From positions 82,470 to 146,469 of the forward strand of contig CAMHAM010000004.1 of the NCBI GenBank assembly GCA_946183415.1: a DNA stretch of 64,000 nt. The letters are read 5' to 3'. The notes under the pieces are model-generated. The model did not search any database and was not told where the DNA came from. It worked only from the letters and a program-made list of their open reading frames with translations. This document shows positions 27,252-36,995 of this stretch, in pieces (position 1 is the stretch's first letter; every line of letters starts with the position of its first letter). Both the position numbers and the translations under genes were made by a program. Origin of the DNA: an uncultured Prevotella sp. (GTDB taxonomy: Bacteria; Bacteroidota; Bacteroidia; Bacteroidales; Bacteroidaceae).

Positions 27252-28276
27252 AAGCAATACAGATCAGCGAACCTTCTGTGATGAAGGTGATTGATATCGC
27301 CGAACCCCAAATGGGCGATGATGAGGTATTATTGAAGATGAAGTATGTCGGTTTCTGTGGTAGCGACCTCAGCACCTTCCGTGGTGGTAACCCGATGGTG
27401 AAGATGCCCGTTGTGCCAGGTCATGAGGTAGGAGCCGAGATTGTCAGCGTTGGCAAGAATGTGCCCGAAGGACTGAAACCAGGTATGACCGTCACGGTCA
27501 ATCCTTATACCAACTGCGGCAAATGTGCATCCTGCCGGAACGGTCGTGTAAATGCCTGTCAGCATAATGAGACACTGGGAGTGCAGCGCTGGGGCGCCAT
27601 GCGTGAATACCTCGTACTACCTTGGGAGAAAGTCATTCCCGCAGGTCTGCTGACACCTCGTACCTGTGCTTTGGTTGAGCCCATGAGCGTGGGATTCCAC
27701 GCCGTCAGCCGTGCCCAGGTCACTGATATAGATGTCGTAGTGGTGATAGGCTGTGGCATGGTGGGGATGGGCGCAGTCGTCCGTTCTGCCCAGCGCGGTG
27801 CTACCGTTGTGGCTGTAGACATTGATGATGACAAACTGGTTCTGGCTCGTCAGATGGGTGCCAGCTATACTATCAACAGCAAGACTGAAGATATCCACGC
27901 CCGCCTGCTGGAAATGACATCCGGCTTTGGTCCTGATGTTGTCATCGAGGCCGTGGGCAGTGCTCCGACCTACCAGATGGCTGTCGACGAGGTGGCCTTC
28001 ACAGGGCGCGTCATCTGTATCGGGTATGCCAAGACTGAGGTATCGTTCCAGACGAAATATTTCGTGCAGAAGGAGCTCGACATCCGTGGCTCACGTAATG
28101 CGCAGCCCTCAGACTTCCGTGCCGTTATCCATTATCTGGAGCGCGGCACTTGTCCCGTCGACCAACTCATCAGCCGTGTAGTGAAGCCGGAAGAGGCATT
28201 CGAGGCCATACGACAGTGGGACGTTGCCCCTGGCAAGGTATTCCGTATACTTGTAGACTTCGATGGCTGCGATTAA
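27248..28276 (+). CDS. Zinc-binding alcohol dehydrogenase
   Basis: Start re-set to MKAIQISEPSVMKV; GFCGSDLSTFRG, PGHEVGAEIV, NCGKCASCRNGRVNACQ; ATGA overlap with upstream gene. Confidence 0.9.
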   Translation: MKAIQISEPSVMKVIDIAEPQMGDDEVLLKMKYVGFCGSDLSTFRGGNPMVKMPVVPGHEVGAEIVSVGKNVPEGLKPGMTVTVNPYTNCGKCASCRNGRVNACQHNETLGVQRWGAMREYLVLPWEKVIPAGLLTPRTCALVEPMSVGFHAVSRAQVTDIDVVVVIGCGMVGMGAVVRSAQRGATVVAVDIDDDKLVLARQMGASYTINSKTEDIHARLLEMTSGFGPDVVIEAVGSAPTYQMAVDEVAFTGRVICIGYAKTEVSFQTKYFVQKELDIRGSRNAQPSDFRAVIHYLERGTCPVDQLISRVVKPEEAFEAIRQWDVAPGKVFRILVDFDGCD

Positions 28277-28316
28277 GCGAGAGCAGACTCGATATGAAAC
28301 ATCAACATTGAACATT

Positions 28317-30173
28317 ATGATTACTAAAATCCATAGAATGAAGTGGTGGATGTGTGCAGCACTTTTCATTTTTCACTTCTCACTTTTCATTACTCCTGCT
28401 ACAGCGCAGCAGGCTGTATCGCCTAACGGCAAGATCTCCATTGATCAGCAAGGCAACGGACTCGTCATCAGTTATCAGGCCCAGAAAGCTATCGAACTTA
28501 CCTCTGTGGGATTCGAAAATGCCTCTTCCCCGTCTAAACTGGTCTTCCGTCGTACGTTAAAGGAAAGTTACAACATGCTTGCAGGCAAACGTCTGCAATG
28601 CACCAACGAAGCTAATGAATACATTGCTTCACTCGGAGGCGACATGCTGTTGGTAGTCCGTCTTTACAATGATGGTGTGGCCTTCCGCTACGAACTGACA
28701 GATCTCAGTGACATCTCCATCCCCCGAGAACTCACCACCTGGCGCATCCCCGAAGGCATGAAGCGCTGGATGCAGAACTGGACAGACTCTTACGAGGAAT
28801 ACTTCCCTTTGACAACAACCTACAAGCAGGCTCCCCGCCTAAAGCATTATGACAAAAATGCAGAAGGTTATGCCTGCCGCTGGGGCTATCCCGCCTTGCT
28901 GGAACCCATCGACGGTGTCTTCGCCCTCATCTCCGAGGCGAATATAGAGCGCCGCCAAAGTGCGTCCTGCCTTTATAATGATGGCGAACTCTACCACGTC
29001 ATCCCTGCCGAGAACGACGTAAAAGTATCTGATGAATGGCATAGCCCCTGGCGCACACTGATCCTTGGCTCCCTGGCTGATGTCGTAGCCTCGACCCTCA
29101 TCACCGATGTCGCAGAGCCTTGTCAGTTGGCCGATACCGACTGGATCCAGCCTGGTGTGGTATCCTGGATCTACTGGGCCTACAATCATGGTAGCAATGA
29201 CTATAACATCATCTGCAAGTATGTTGATCTTGCCGTAAAACTAAAACTCCCTTATGTGCTCATAGATGCAGAGTGGGACGAGATGAAAGATGGCAAGACT
29301 GTAGAAGACGCTGTAAAATATGCTATAGGGAAAGGCATTAAGCCCATGATCTGGTACAATTCCTCAGTCGGCTGGATTGATGGTGCCCCCACCCCCAAGT
29401 TCCGCCTGAACAAACTCGATGATCGCGAACGTGAATTTGCCTGGTGCGAGGAGATTGGCGTGGCAGGTGTGAAGATCGACTTCTTCTCAGGCGACAGTCA
29501 GATGAACATGGACTACTGCATTGATCTGCTCCAAGATGCCGCGCGCCACCATCTGCTGGTCAATTTCCATGGTGCCACTATCCCCCGTGGCTGGCAGCGC
29601 ACTTATCCCAACCTGCTGTCTACTGAAGGTGTGCTTGGTGCTGAGTGGTACAACAACAATGGAGCCTTGACCTCACGTGCAGCCCGCCATAATGCCACTT
29701 TGCCTTTCACCCGCAACGTGATAGGTCCGATGGACTATACGCCTTGCGCCTTCAGCGACTCACAGAATCCCCACATCACCACCAATGCCCATGAGCTGGC
29801 GCTGACGGTGCTCTTCGAGAGTGGTCTACAGCACCTTGCCGACAGTCCTGAGAGTTTTCTCGCCCAGCCCGAAGAGGTACGGCAGTTCCTGGGAGAACTG
29901 CCTACCGTTTGGGACGAGACACGCCTCGTCAGTGGCTACCCTGGTGAGAGTGTCGTTCTCGCACGCCGTCATGGTAACACCTGGTATGTAGCAGGCCTCA
30001 ACGGCCGCGATGAAGTCCAAACTCTTTCTTTCGATCTCAGTTTCATCACTGCCAAACAAGTACAGATCTTCTCGGACTCAGCGGCGAAGCCTTGGGACAT
30101 CAGAACCCAAAAGGCACTTCCAACGCAGATGACCTGTCAACCTCGTGGCGGCTTTATATTCGTTATCAAATAA
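28317..30173 (+). CDS. Glycoside hydrolase family 97
   Basis: WIQPGVVSWIYWAYNHGSNDYNIICKYVDLA, VDAEW-like, VKIDFFSGDSQ, LLVNFHGATIPRGWQRTYPNLLSTEGVLGAEW. Confidence 0.92.
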   Translation: MITKIHRMKWWMCAALFIFHFSLFITPATAQQAVSPNGKISIDQQGNGLVISYQAQKAIELTSVGFENASSPSKLVFRRTLKESYNMLAGKRLQCTNEANEYIASLGGDMLLVVRLYNDGVAFRYELTDLSDISIPRELTTWRIPEGMKRWMQNWTDSYEEYFPLTTTYKQAPRLKHYDKNAEGYACRWGYPALLEPIDGVFALISEANIERRQSASCLYNDGELYHVIPAENDVKVSDEWHSPWRTLILGSLADVVASTLITDVAEPCQLADTDWIQPGVVSWIYWAYNHGSNDYNIICKYVDLAVKLKLPYVLIDAEWDEMKDGKTVEDAVKYAIGKGIKPMIWYNSSVGWIDGAPTPKFRLNKLDDREREFAWCEEIGVAGVKIDFFSGDSQMNMDYCIDLLQDAARHHLLVNFHGATIPRGWQRTYPNLLSTEGVLGAEWYNNNGALTSRAARHNATLPFTRNVIGPMDYTPCAFSDSQNPHITTNAHELALTVLFESGLQHLADSPESFLAQPEEVRQFLGELPTVWDETRLVSGYPGESVVLARRHGNTWYVAGLNGRDEVQTLSFDLSFITAKQVQIFSDSAAKPWDIRTQKALPTQMTCQPRGGFIFVIK

Positions 30174-30176
30174 GAT

Positions 30177-31493
30177 ATGGAAAAGCATCAACAATCTCTG
30201 ATAACAAAGGATGGTGTCAGCTTTCTGGTACCCTTTATCCTCGTCACCTTCTGTTTTGCGTTGTGGGGGTTCGCCAACGACATCACAAACCCCATGGTAA
30301 AGGCTTTCTCGAAAATCTTCCGTATGAGCGTCACTGATGGTACGCTTGTCCAAGTAGCTTTCTATGGCGGCTATTTTTGTATGGCCTTCCCCGCCGCCAT
30401 CTTTATCCGCAAACATAGTTACAAGGCGGGTGTGATGATGGGACTCGGTCTCTACGCTGCTGGCGCCCTGTTGTTTTTTCCCGCCAAGGCCGTCGGCATC
30501 TATGGATGTTTCCTCATCGCCTACTTTATTATGACCTGCGGCCTGTCGTTCCTCGAGACCTCGTGCAACCCTTATATTCTCACGATGGGACCCGAGGAGA
30601 CTGCCACGCGCCGTCTGAACATGGCCCAATGCTTCAACCCCTGCGGTTCTATCATCGGCATGTTCGTGGCCATGAACTTCATCCAAGCCAAGCTCAACCC
30701 TATGAGCAGCGATGAAAGAGCTTTGTTGGGTGATGCCGAATTCGAGGCATTGAAGGATGCCGACCTCAGTGTGCTGATCTCGCCCTATCTCATCATCGGG
30801 CTTGTCATTGTGGCTATGCTCATCATCATCCGTCTGGTGAAAATGCCCCGAATAGGCGATGCCAATCACGACGTGCACGTCTTCGTCACATTGAAGCGTA
30901 TCTTCTCGCTGAGATACTATACTGAGGGTGTCATTGCCCAGTTCTTCTACGTGGGTGCACAAATTATGTGCTGGACATTCATTATCCAATATGGAACACG
31001 TGTCTTCATGGCCGAAGGTATGGACGAGCAGAGTGCAGAGGTGCTCTCGCAGCAGTTCAATATCTACGCCATGCTCTTCTTCATCTGCTCGCGTTTCATC
31101 GCCACTTTCCTCATGAAGTATGTCAAGCCAGCTATGCTCCTGGCCATCTTCGGTGTACTGGCGATGGTGTTCACGGTGGGTGTCATCGCCTTCCAGAACC
31201 GTATGGGTATCTACTGTCTGGTGTGTGTCAGTGGTTGTATGTCACTGATGTTCCCCACGATCTACGGTATCGCCCTCGATGGTCTGGGCGATGATGCCAA
31301 GTTTGGTGCAGCAGGCCTCATCATGGCCATCCTGGGTGGTTCCGTACTCCCCCCATTACAGGCGATGATTATCGATCTTGGAACGGTCTTCGGAGACTTC
31401 CCAGCTACGAACGCCTCGTTTGTGCTGCCCTTCGTCTGCTTTATCATCGTCACCCTCTATGGTTTCAGAATCCACTATAAAAGGGAAATGTAG
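30177..31493 (+). CDS. fucP: L-fucose:H+ symporter family MFS transporter
   Basis: FCFALWGFANDITNPMVKAFSKIF, YGGYFCMAFPAAIF, ETSCNPYILTMGPEETATRRLNMAQCFNPCG. Confidence 0.9.
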   Translation: MEKHQQSLITKDGVSFLVPFILVTFCFALWGFANDITNPMVKAFSKIFRMSVTDGTLVQVAFYGGYFCMAFPAAIFIRKHSYKAGVMMGLGLYAAGALLFFPAKAVGIYGCFLIAYFIMTCGLSFLETSCNPYILTMGPEETATRRLNMAQCFNPCGSIIGMFVAMNFIQAKLNPMSSDERALLGDAEFEALKDADLSVLISPYLIIGLVIVAMLIIIRLVKMPRIGDANHDVHVFVTLKRIFSLRYYTEGVIAQFFYVGAQIMCWTFIIQYGTRVFMAEGMDEQSAEVLSQQFNIYAMLFFICSRFIATFLMKYVKPAMLLAIFGVLAMVFTVGVIAFQNRMGIYCLVCVSGCMSLMFPTIYGIALDGLGDDAKFGAAGLIMAILGGSVLPPLQAMIIDLGTVFGDFPATNASFVLPFVCFIIVTLYGFRIHYKREM

Positions 31494-31507
31494 AAAGTAA
31501 AAAATGA

Positions 31508-31706
31508 CACAAAACCGATATCATTCAACTATTTATGAAGAAAACCATCATTTTTCTGACATCGAGAACATACGGGTAGACGGGTTGAAATGCCGTAAGG
31601 TCAGACAAGCTGCATTGGTATTGCAAGGTACCAAGCAGAAGCCGTACCCACACAAGTCACAGCCAAGGACAACCTTTTTGGAAACGACAAGTAAAGTTAT
31701 ATCTTA
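31508..31706 (+). pseudogene. Remnant gene: 5' leader and start (MKKTIIFLTSRTYG*) fused to a 3' tail
   Basis: CACAAAACC(G/T)ATATCATTCAACTATTTATGAAGA shared with leader at 46805; early stop. Confidence 0.5.
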
Positions 31707-34207
31707 ACGCCGATACTGGCGAGGAACCAGCGACCCTGCTGGGGGATAAGGTTCGTGTTCATGCCGCTACGGTTGTAACGGGTACCAAGGAGGTTGTGGA
31801 TGTTCAGGCCGAACGTGACAGGTCCCAATGTATATTCGCCTCCCAGATCGATGATGGCACGGGGTGGCATATCCTTATGCATGATGATGTAAGGAAGGAG
31901 TGCCGATGCTGCATCTCTGGCGGCCTTGACTCCATTTTCATCGTTTCTCTCTCCACAATCATAGGCTTTTACATATTCTTTCATATATAAAAGAACATTG
32001 TTGAGGTCAGTGTTGTAACTCGTCTGTTTACCCTCGAAAAGGAGGTGTGAGTGGAGCTTCAGACGGGGTGTAACCTGCCATCCTAGCACAAGGTTCGACA
32101 TGATGGCTGGTGTATTGTTATTGGCATCAATATCTGTTGTTTCATCAATTAATTCAAGCAACTTGCCCAGCTCCAAGCCCATGAGATTCGACTTAAAGGT
32201 GTTCGTCCAAGTGAGGTTAAAGTCAGCCGTAAACCTCGACAGCCTATAACTGGCCATCAGTTCTACGCCACAGGTTTGGTTCTTACTGGCATTCTTGTAA
32301 TCCAGGAGATGAGTCATGATGAGATCGCTGGCACGGTTATAGAAACCGTTGACCTCAAAATTCAAGCCTTTACTCCAGTTATTTCCACTAAAGGTGAGTT
32401 GGAAGGAATGGACACGCTCGGGCGAAAGATCGAAACCATTTGAAATTGGGCCAAGTTTCAACATCCACAAGGTACGGTAAATATAAGGTGCATCGACAAA
32501 CGATTTTGAGTAACTGAGTTTCAGGTTCCACTTGGGTCGCAGCAGGATCAAAGCAATTCGCGGTGACAACTCATTGACTTTACTATCGTCTCCGCGCAGC
32601 TTATAGTCGTAACGCAGTCCAGCGTTAAGGATGATCGATCGCCACTGGTGCTTCAGCTGCAGATAAACGTTGGCACTATTCTCGTTGTCCTGCCCTATCA
32701 TATACGTCTCAGGATCATCTCCAAATATGTTCACAAAGTCATAGCCTATATGATAGCGGATGTCATCAGAACGGAAGTGAGCATACTCTGCTCCGAAACT
32801 AATGTTGCCATGATGATCGATGCCCATCTTATAAGCATAGTTGCCCTTCAACTGGACACCGTAGTTCTGTTCCTGTCCGTTCAGGTAATTTGATAAACCA
32901 CCGTTTTTGGTAAACAAGGAGTCAATCTGTGGATTTAGGCCGAGCGCTGTGCCCAAAAGGGGAATCGGACTATCGCTGATGACCTGATAACGTGTATAAT
33001 CCGACTTATCGAAGGTAACGTCATACTGGAGATTCAGGTTTCCTAACTGGTGACTGTAACTCAGATCGGCATGGTGTGTGTAGTTGCTAAAACTCGGTCT
33101 CAAACCGTTGAACGTGCGGTATCGCTCTCTGTCGTATCTCTGCGCCAGCGATGTCATGGTGTAAGGTGCCACTTTCTGTGAGAAGTGCGTATCATACATG
33201 AACTGGAAACCTTTCCAGTCAACCTGCACGCCGAAGTCGTAGGTGGGGTGATCGCCGATGCGCCCCAGACGGACGAAATCGTCGCCATACCGTTCACCGC
33301 TGTTACGATAGCCACTACCCCAAACAAGCAGATCGACGTCGAAGTAGCGCTTGCCGAAGACGGCATCAACCTTCACCTGGCCATAATTACCTGCTGACAG
33401 CTTAGCCTGAAGACCATCGACATCGACACCCTGTTTGGTGATGATATTCACCACTCCCGTCAGTGCCACCCCCCCGTAGAGCGACGAAGCAGGGCCACGC
33501 AGCACCTCAATCTGCTTCACCTTCTCCAATGAGATACTGAAGTCGGGAGCTGCCGTATTCGTGGCATAGCTATTCAGGCGGTGACCGTTGAGCATGATGA
33601 GAATCTTCTCCTGTGTATTGCTATATATGCTACGCATACCAATGTTGATATCATCGTTGCAGTCAATCAGGTTCATGCCAGGCACATAGGCTGCCAGCAC
33701 CTCCTGCAGGTTACGGGCACCGCTAGTCTGAATCATCTCTGCCGTGATGAGCGTCGTAGGCACAGGCACCTCTGCCAGACTCTCTGCCTGATTGGACGCC
33801 GTGATGATGGTTGGAGTCATGCCTGCCTTGATATTGTTCACAATTTCTACGAAGGTCGCAGGGTCTTGTGACGACGGACTGTAATATGGGTTCTGCTCCA
33901 ACAGCCGTGTCACATACTGTTCGGTATGAGGGATATCATATTCGACCAAATAAGTAAGAGCGATCAGATGGAGTGCATTCTGACGCAAATTCCCTTGAAA
34001 GTTAGTGAGGTTTTGCAACAGCACATCCCGCGTTTGCTCAATGCGCCCCACCTTGTAGGCACTCTCTGCCTGAGCATACACTTCGCGCATCTTCTCACTG
34101 TCTTGCGCGGAAGCACTCATGTTAGTGAATAGCGAAAAGTAAATAGTGAATAGTGCTGCGCACAGCATCATTCTCCGTGATTTTTGTATCGTTGACTTTC
34201 CTCTCAT
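31697..34207 (-). CDS. TonB-dependent outer membrane receptor
   Basis: Plug domain (LAEVPVPTTLITAEMIQTSGARNLQEVLAAYVPGMNL), VLRGPASSLYGGVALTGVVNIITK. Confidence 0.93.
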   Translation of the reverse strand: MRGKSTIQKSRRMMLCAALFTIYFSLFTNMSASAQDSEKMREVYAQAESAYKVGRIEQTRDVLLQNLTNFQGNLRQNALHLIALTYLVEYDIPHTEQYVTRLLEQNPYYSPSSQDPATFVEIVNNIKAGMTPTIITASNQAESLAEVPVPTTLITAEMIQTSGARNLQEVLAAYVPGMNLIDCNDDINIGMRSIYSNTQEKILIMLNGHRLNSYATNTAAPDFSISLEKVKQIEVLRGPASSLYGGVALTGVVNIITKQGVDVDGLQAKLSAGNYGQVKVDAVFGKRYFDVDLLVWGSGYRNSGERYGDDFVRLGRIGDHPTYDFGVQVDWKGFQFMYDTHFSQKVAPYTMTSLAQRYDRERYRTFNGLRPSFSNYTHHADLSYSHQLGNLNLQYDVTFDKSDYTRYQVISDSPIPLLGTALGLNPQIDSLFTKNGGLSNYLNGQEQNYGVQLKGNYAYKMGIDHHGNISFGAEYAHFRSDDIRYHIGYDFVNIFGDDPETYMIGQDNENSANVYLQLKHQWRSIILNAGLRYDYKLRGDDSKVNELSPRIALILLRPKWNLKLSYSKSFVDAPYIYRTLWMLKLGPISNGFDLSPERVHSFQLTFSGNNWSKGLNFEVNGFYNRASDLIMTHLLDYKNASKNQTCGVELMASYRLSRFTADFNLTWTNTFKSNLMGLELGKLLELIDETTDIDANNNTPAIMSNLVLGWQVTPRLKLHSHLLFEGKQTSYNTDLNNVLLYMKEYVKAYDCGERNDENGVKAARDAASALLPYIIMHKDMPPRAIIDLGGEYTLGPVTFGLNIHNLLGTRYNRSGMNTNLIPQQGRWFLASIGVKI

Positions 34208-34213
34208 AACTAT

Positions 34214-36985
34214 TCACTTTTCATTATTCACTTTTAACTTTTCACCTTTCACTTTTGGCAAAGCAACAGTAACCTCTGTGTATTCGCCCTGAACTGACAC
34301 GACGCTGATATCACCCCCATGATTCTGGATAATCTCACGACTGAGGTATAGACCTACGCCCGCCGCCTCACCTGTAGGCTTGGTGGTGAAGAAGGGGTCG
34401 AAGATTTTGCTGAGATTCTTTTCTTCGATACCGACGCCGTTATCGTGGATCTTCAGGATATATTTCTCATCGGCGACGATGGCAGTGAGACGGATCATGG
34501 GGTCAGCGAGTTTGTCCCCATGATTCTTCTGCGTTTTCTTCACCACGGCATAGACGGCATTGTCCAAAAGATTGATGATGGCCTTGCTGAGCATATCCGG
34601 GTTGCCGTACAGAGGCATCGTGTCTTCTGGCAGATCAAAGGGTGTCTGGATGCCATACAATTCCTTCTCCTTGGTGTAGCGTTTAGCAAGTTGTTTCTCA
34701 ACCTGTTGCACAACTGGTAACAGATGGATATTGCCGTAGCCACCTGTACGATCCTTCAGAACATCCTCCATCGCCTTGAGAATACGAGTGGTGTTCTGGC
34801 CAAACTGATTGACCGAAGTCAGGTTCCTAGTCAGCATATCCAGCACGTCCAACGTATCCTCATAGTCGTTTTCGTCAATCTGCTCCTTGTTATGATCGAT
34901 ATTCTCCTTGAGGTCTACCAACAAATCGCTCGACATTTTGGAGTAGTTGATAATATAGTTCATGGGGTTGAGAATGCGGTCGACAAGTCCCTTGGTCAAT
35001 TTACCCACAGTAGCCATCTTCTCCTGGCGGATCAACTCGTGCTGTGCGTTGCGGAGGTCGGCAGTGCGTTCCTCTACGATGCGCTCCAATTTGATCTTGT
35101 CCTTCTCCAACCGTTTCAGGCGATATCGGAACAAGAGATAGATCATGCAAGCAAAGATGATGAGGTAAAGCACCAACATATACCAGCGCATCAACAGCGG
35201 ATAGGCAATGCAGAAATCAACGGTAGCGATCTCCGACAATTCCCCATTAGCCAATTGCGCCTGCACGGAGAGCGAAAACATGCCGTATGGCAGATTCAGG
35301 AACTCAACATCCTGCTTGTCGGTCCATGCACTCCAATGCCCCCCAGAAGAAAATAGGCTTTTATTGTTCAGACGGTAACGATAGAGCGTCTGGCCTGTCA
35401 ACGGTGCATAATCGAGCGCATAGAAGAAATGCAAATGTCCTTCGTCGCTATCTAATTGATATACATTATTGGGCATATCCCCATATCCGCCCCAAAGCAC
35501 ACTGTCGTTACCCATCACAATGGAGCAGAAACGCAAACGACGACTCTCTGATAGCTTCACAAGGTCTTTCTGTCCCATATCGATGACGGCAAGTTTTTCG
35601 TCACCCCCGATCCACAAATGGTCGCCATGAAGGTAATGGGTTCTGATCTTCATGTCGCTGAGGGGCTTTAGAAATGAAGAGTGAAGCTTGAAGAGTGAAG
35701 AATCAGCTACGGTGGGAACAGAACCTATGGTTTCGCCATTAACATTCTGGAACCAGAGATTACCTTGTTCGTCCTTCCCCATCTTCGTCACCAGTGGCAA
35801 CTCGTTTATCTTCCTCTCCCGTTCCATGGTCCATCGTCCATCATCCATCACATAAAGTTGGACACCATCAGGCTCACCAGCATAGACCTTATCACCATCA
35901 ACAAACATCGACGTGGTGGCATAAGAAGTCAGTCTGCTGCCCCTGCCATCTGCCGTAATTCTGTAGATGCCGCTGGAAGTAGCCACCAAAAGCGCATCGC
36001 GACTCTCGCAAAGTGCCCAGCAGATATTGCTGACGTCGGCCACGCGTTTATACTGCCATGAGTCGACCACATGAAGTCCATTGGTATCACCGACATAAAT
36101 CTTTCCGTTAAAGGCAGCGATGGCCAGCACCTTGCCAGTCAATCCGTCCTTTGGCAGGAAGTAACTATAGATAGACGGCAATTCAATGGCAAAGATGCCG
36201 TTTGCCGTAGCACCCCATAGCACCCCGTGGCCGTCATAGGCGACGTAGGCCACCTGATTAGAGCAGAGGCCATTGGCTTCTGTGATGGTATAGAGTTCAC
36301 GCCCTATGCTGTCTGCTATAATCAGACCGCCATTTCTTTTCACCTTCACTTGAAGACCACCGTCCAGTTTTTCTGTCTGGGTGATATCTTTCAAGATGAC
36401 ATCTTCATCAGACGCTCGCAGGGCCTCCAATGATACGACATCTGACTCCACGCCTGAACGGAACTTAACGTTGGTGTGTTTCAACAACGAAACGGTGGTA
36501 TCACGAACTTCGTAGATATTATTGTCACCAGCAACAAACTGCAGCGAAGCCCCCTCTTCATAGATTTCCATGACCTCACCAGCAAACTGGCCTTTCCGTC
36601 CAACCTGTTGCAAGTACAGTTCACCATTAGTACGCTTTCGCAGACGGGCCAGATAATCCAATCCACCCACCCAAAACGTATTCTTACTGTCGCGATAGAC
36701 CACTGTGGCACGTCTGAGTTCAGGTGCATGGATGATGCGCCACTGGGCACGGTCGTAATAGAGCAGTCCGTCAAAGTTACCCACGAACACCGTACCGTCC
36801 TCTCCAATCTCAACGTCGAAGTTGATGTTGTGGCCTCCATACTCTGCCGGCGTATAGTTCCGGATCAAGGGAAGACACTGCGCTGAAGAGGTGAAAAGTG
36901 AAAGATGAAAAGTGAAAAGTATTAAGAATGCAGCCTTAAGCAACATCCTACCTATTTTTCGTATGATATTCGTTCTACAACTCAT
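34214..36985 (-). CDS. Sensor with propeller + Y_Y_Y + TM + HATPase domain; H-box His replaced (GLVDRILNPMNY)
   Basis: Propeller repeats, TM, QEKMATVGKLTKGLVDRILNPMNYIINYS, N-box NLLDNAVYAV, DNGVGIEEKNLSKIFDPFFTTKPTGEAAGVGLYLSREII. Confidence 0.9.
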   Translation of the reverse strand: MSCRTNIIRKIGRMLLKAAFLILFTFHLSLFTSSAQCLPLIRNYTPAEYGGHNINFDVEIGEDGTVFVGNFDGLLYYDRAQWRIIHAPELRRATVVYRDSKNTFWVGGLDYLARLRKRTNGELYLQQVGRKGQFAGEVMEIYEEGASLQFVAGDNNIYEVRDTTVSLLKHTNVKFRSGVESDVVSLEALRASDEDVILKDITQTEKLDGGLQVKVKRNGGLIIADSIGRELYTITEANGLCSNQVAYVAYDGHGVLWGATANGIFAIELPSIYSYFLPKDGLTGKVLAIAAFNGKIYVGDTNGLHVVDSWQYKRVADVSNICWALCESRDALLVATSSGIYRITADGRGSRLTSYATTSMFVDGDKVYAGEPDGVQLYVMDDGRWTMERERKINELPLVTKMGKDEQGNLWFQNVNGETIGSVPTVADSSLFKLHSSFLKPLSDMKIRTHYLHGDHLWIGGDEKLAVIDMGQKDLVKLSESRRLRFCSIVMGNDSVLWGGYGDMPNNVYQLDSDEGHLHFFYALDYAPLTGQTLYRYRLNNKSLFSSGGHWSAWTDKQDVEFLNLPYGMFSLSVQAQLANGELSEIATVDFCIAYPLLMRWYMLVLYLIIFACMIYLLFRYRLKRLEKDKIKLERIVEERTADLRNAQHELIRQEKMATVGKLTKGLVDRILNPMNYIINYSKMSSDLLVDLKENIDHNKEQIDENDYEDTLDVLDMLTRNLTSVNQFGQNTTRILKAMEDVLKDRTGGYGNIHLLPVVQQVEKQLAKRYTKEKELYGIQTPFDLPEDTMPLYGNPDMLSKAIINLLDNAVYAVVKKTQKNHGDKLADPMIRLTAIVADEKYILKIHDNGVGIEEKNLSKIFDPFFTTKPTGEAAGVGLYLSREIIQNHGGDISVVSVQGEYTEVTVALPKVKGEKLKVNNEK

Positions 36986-36995
36986 TCCACATTCC

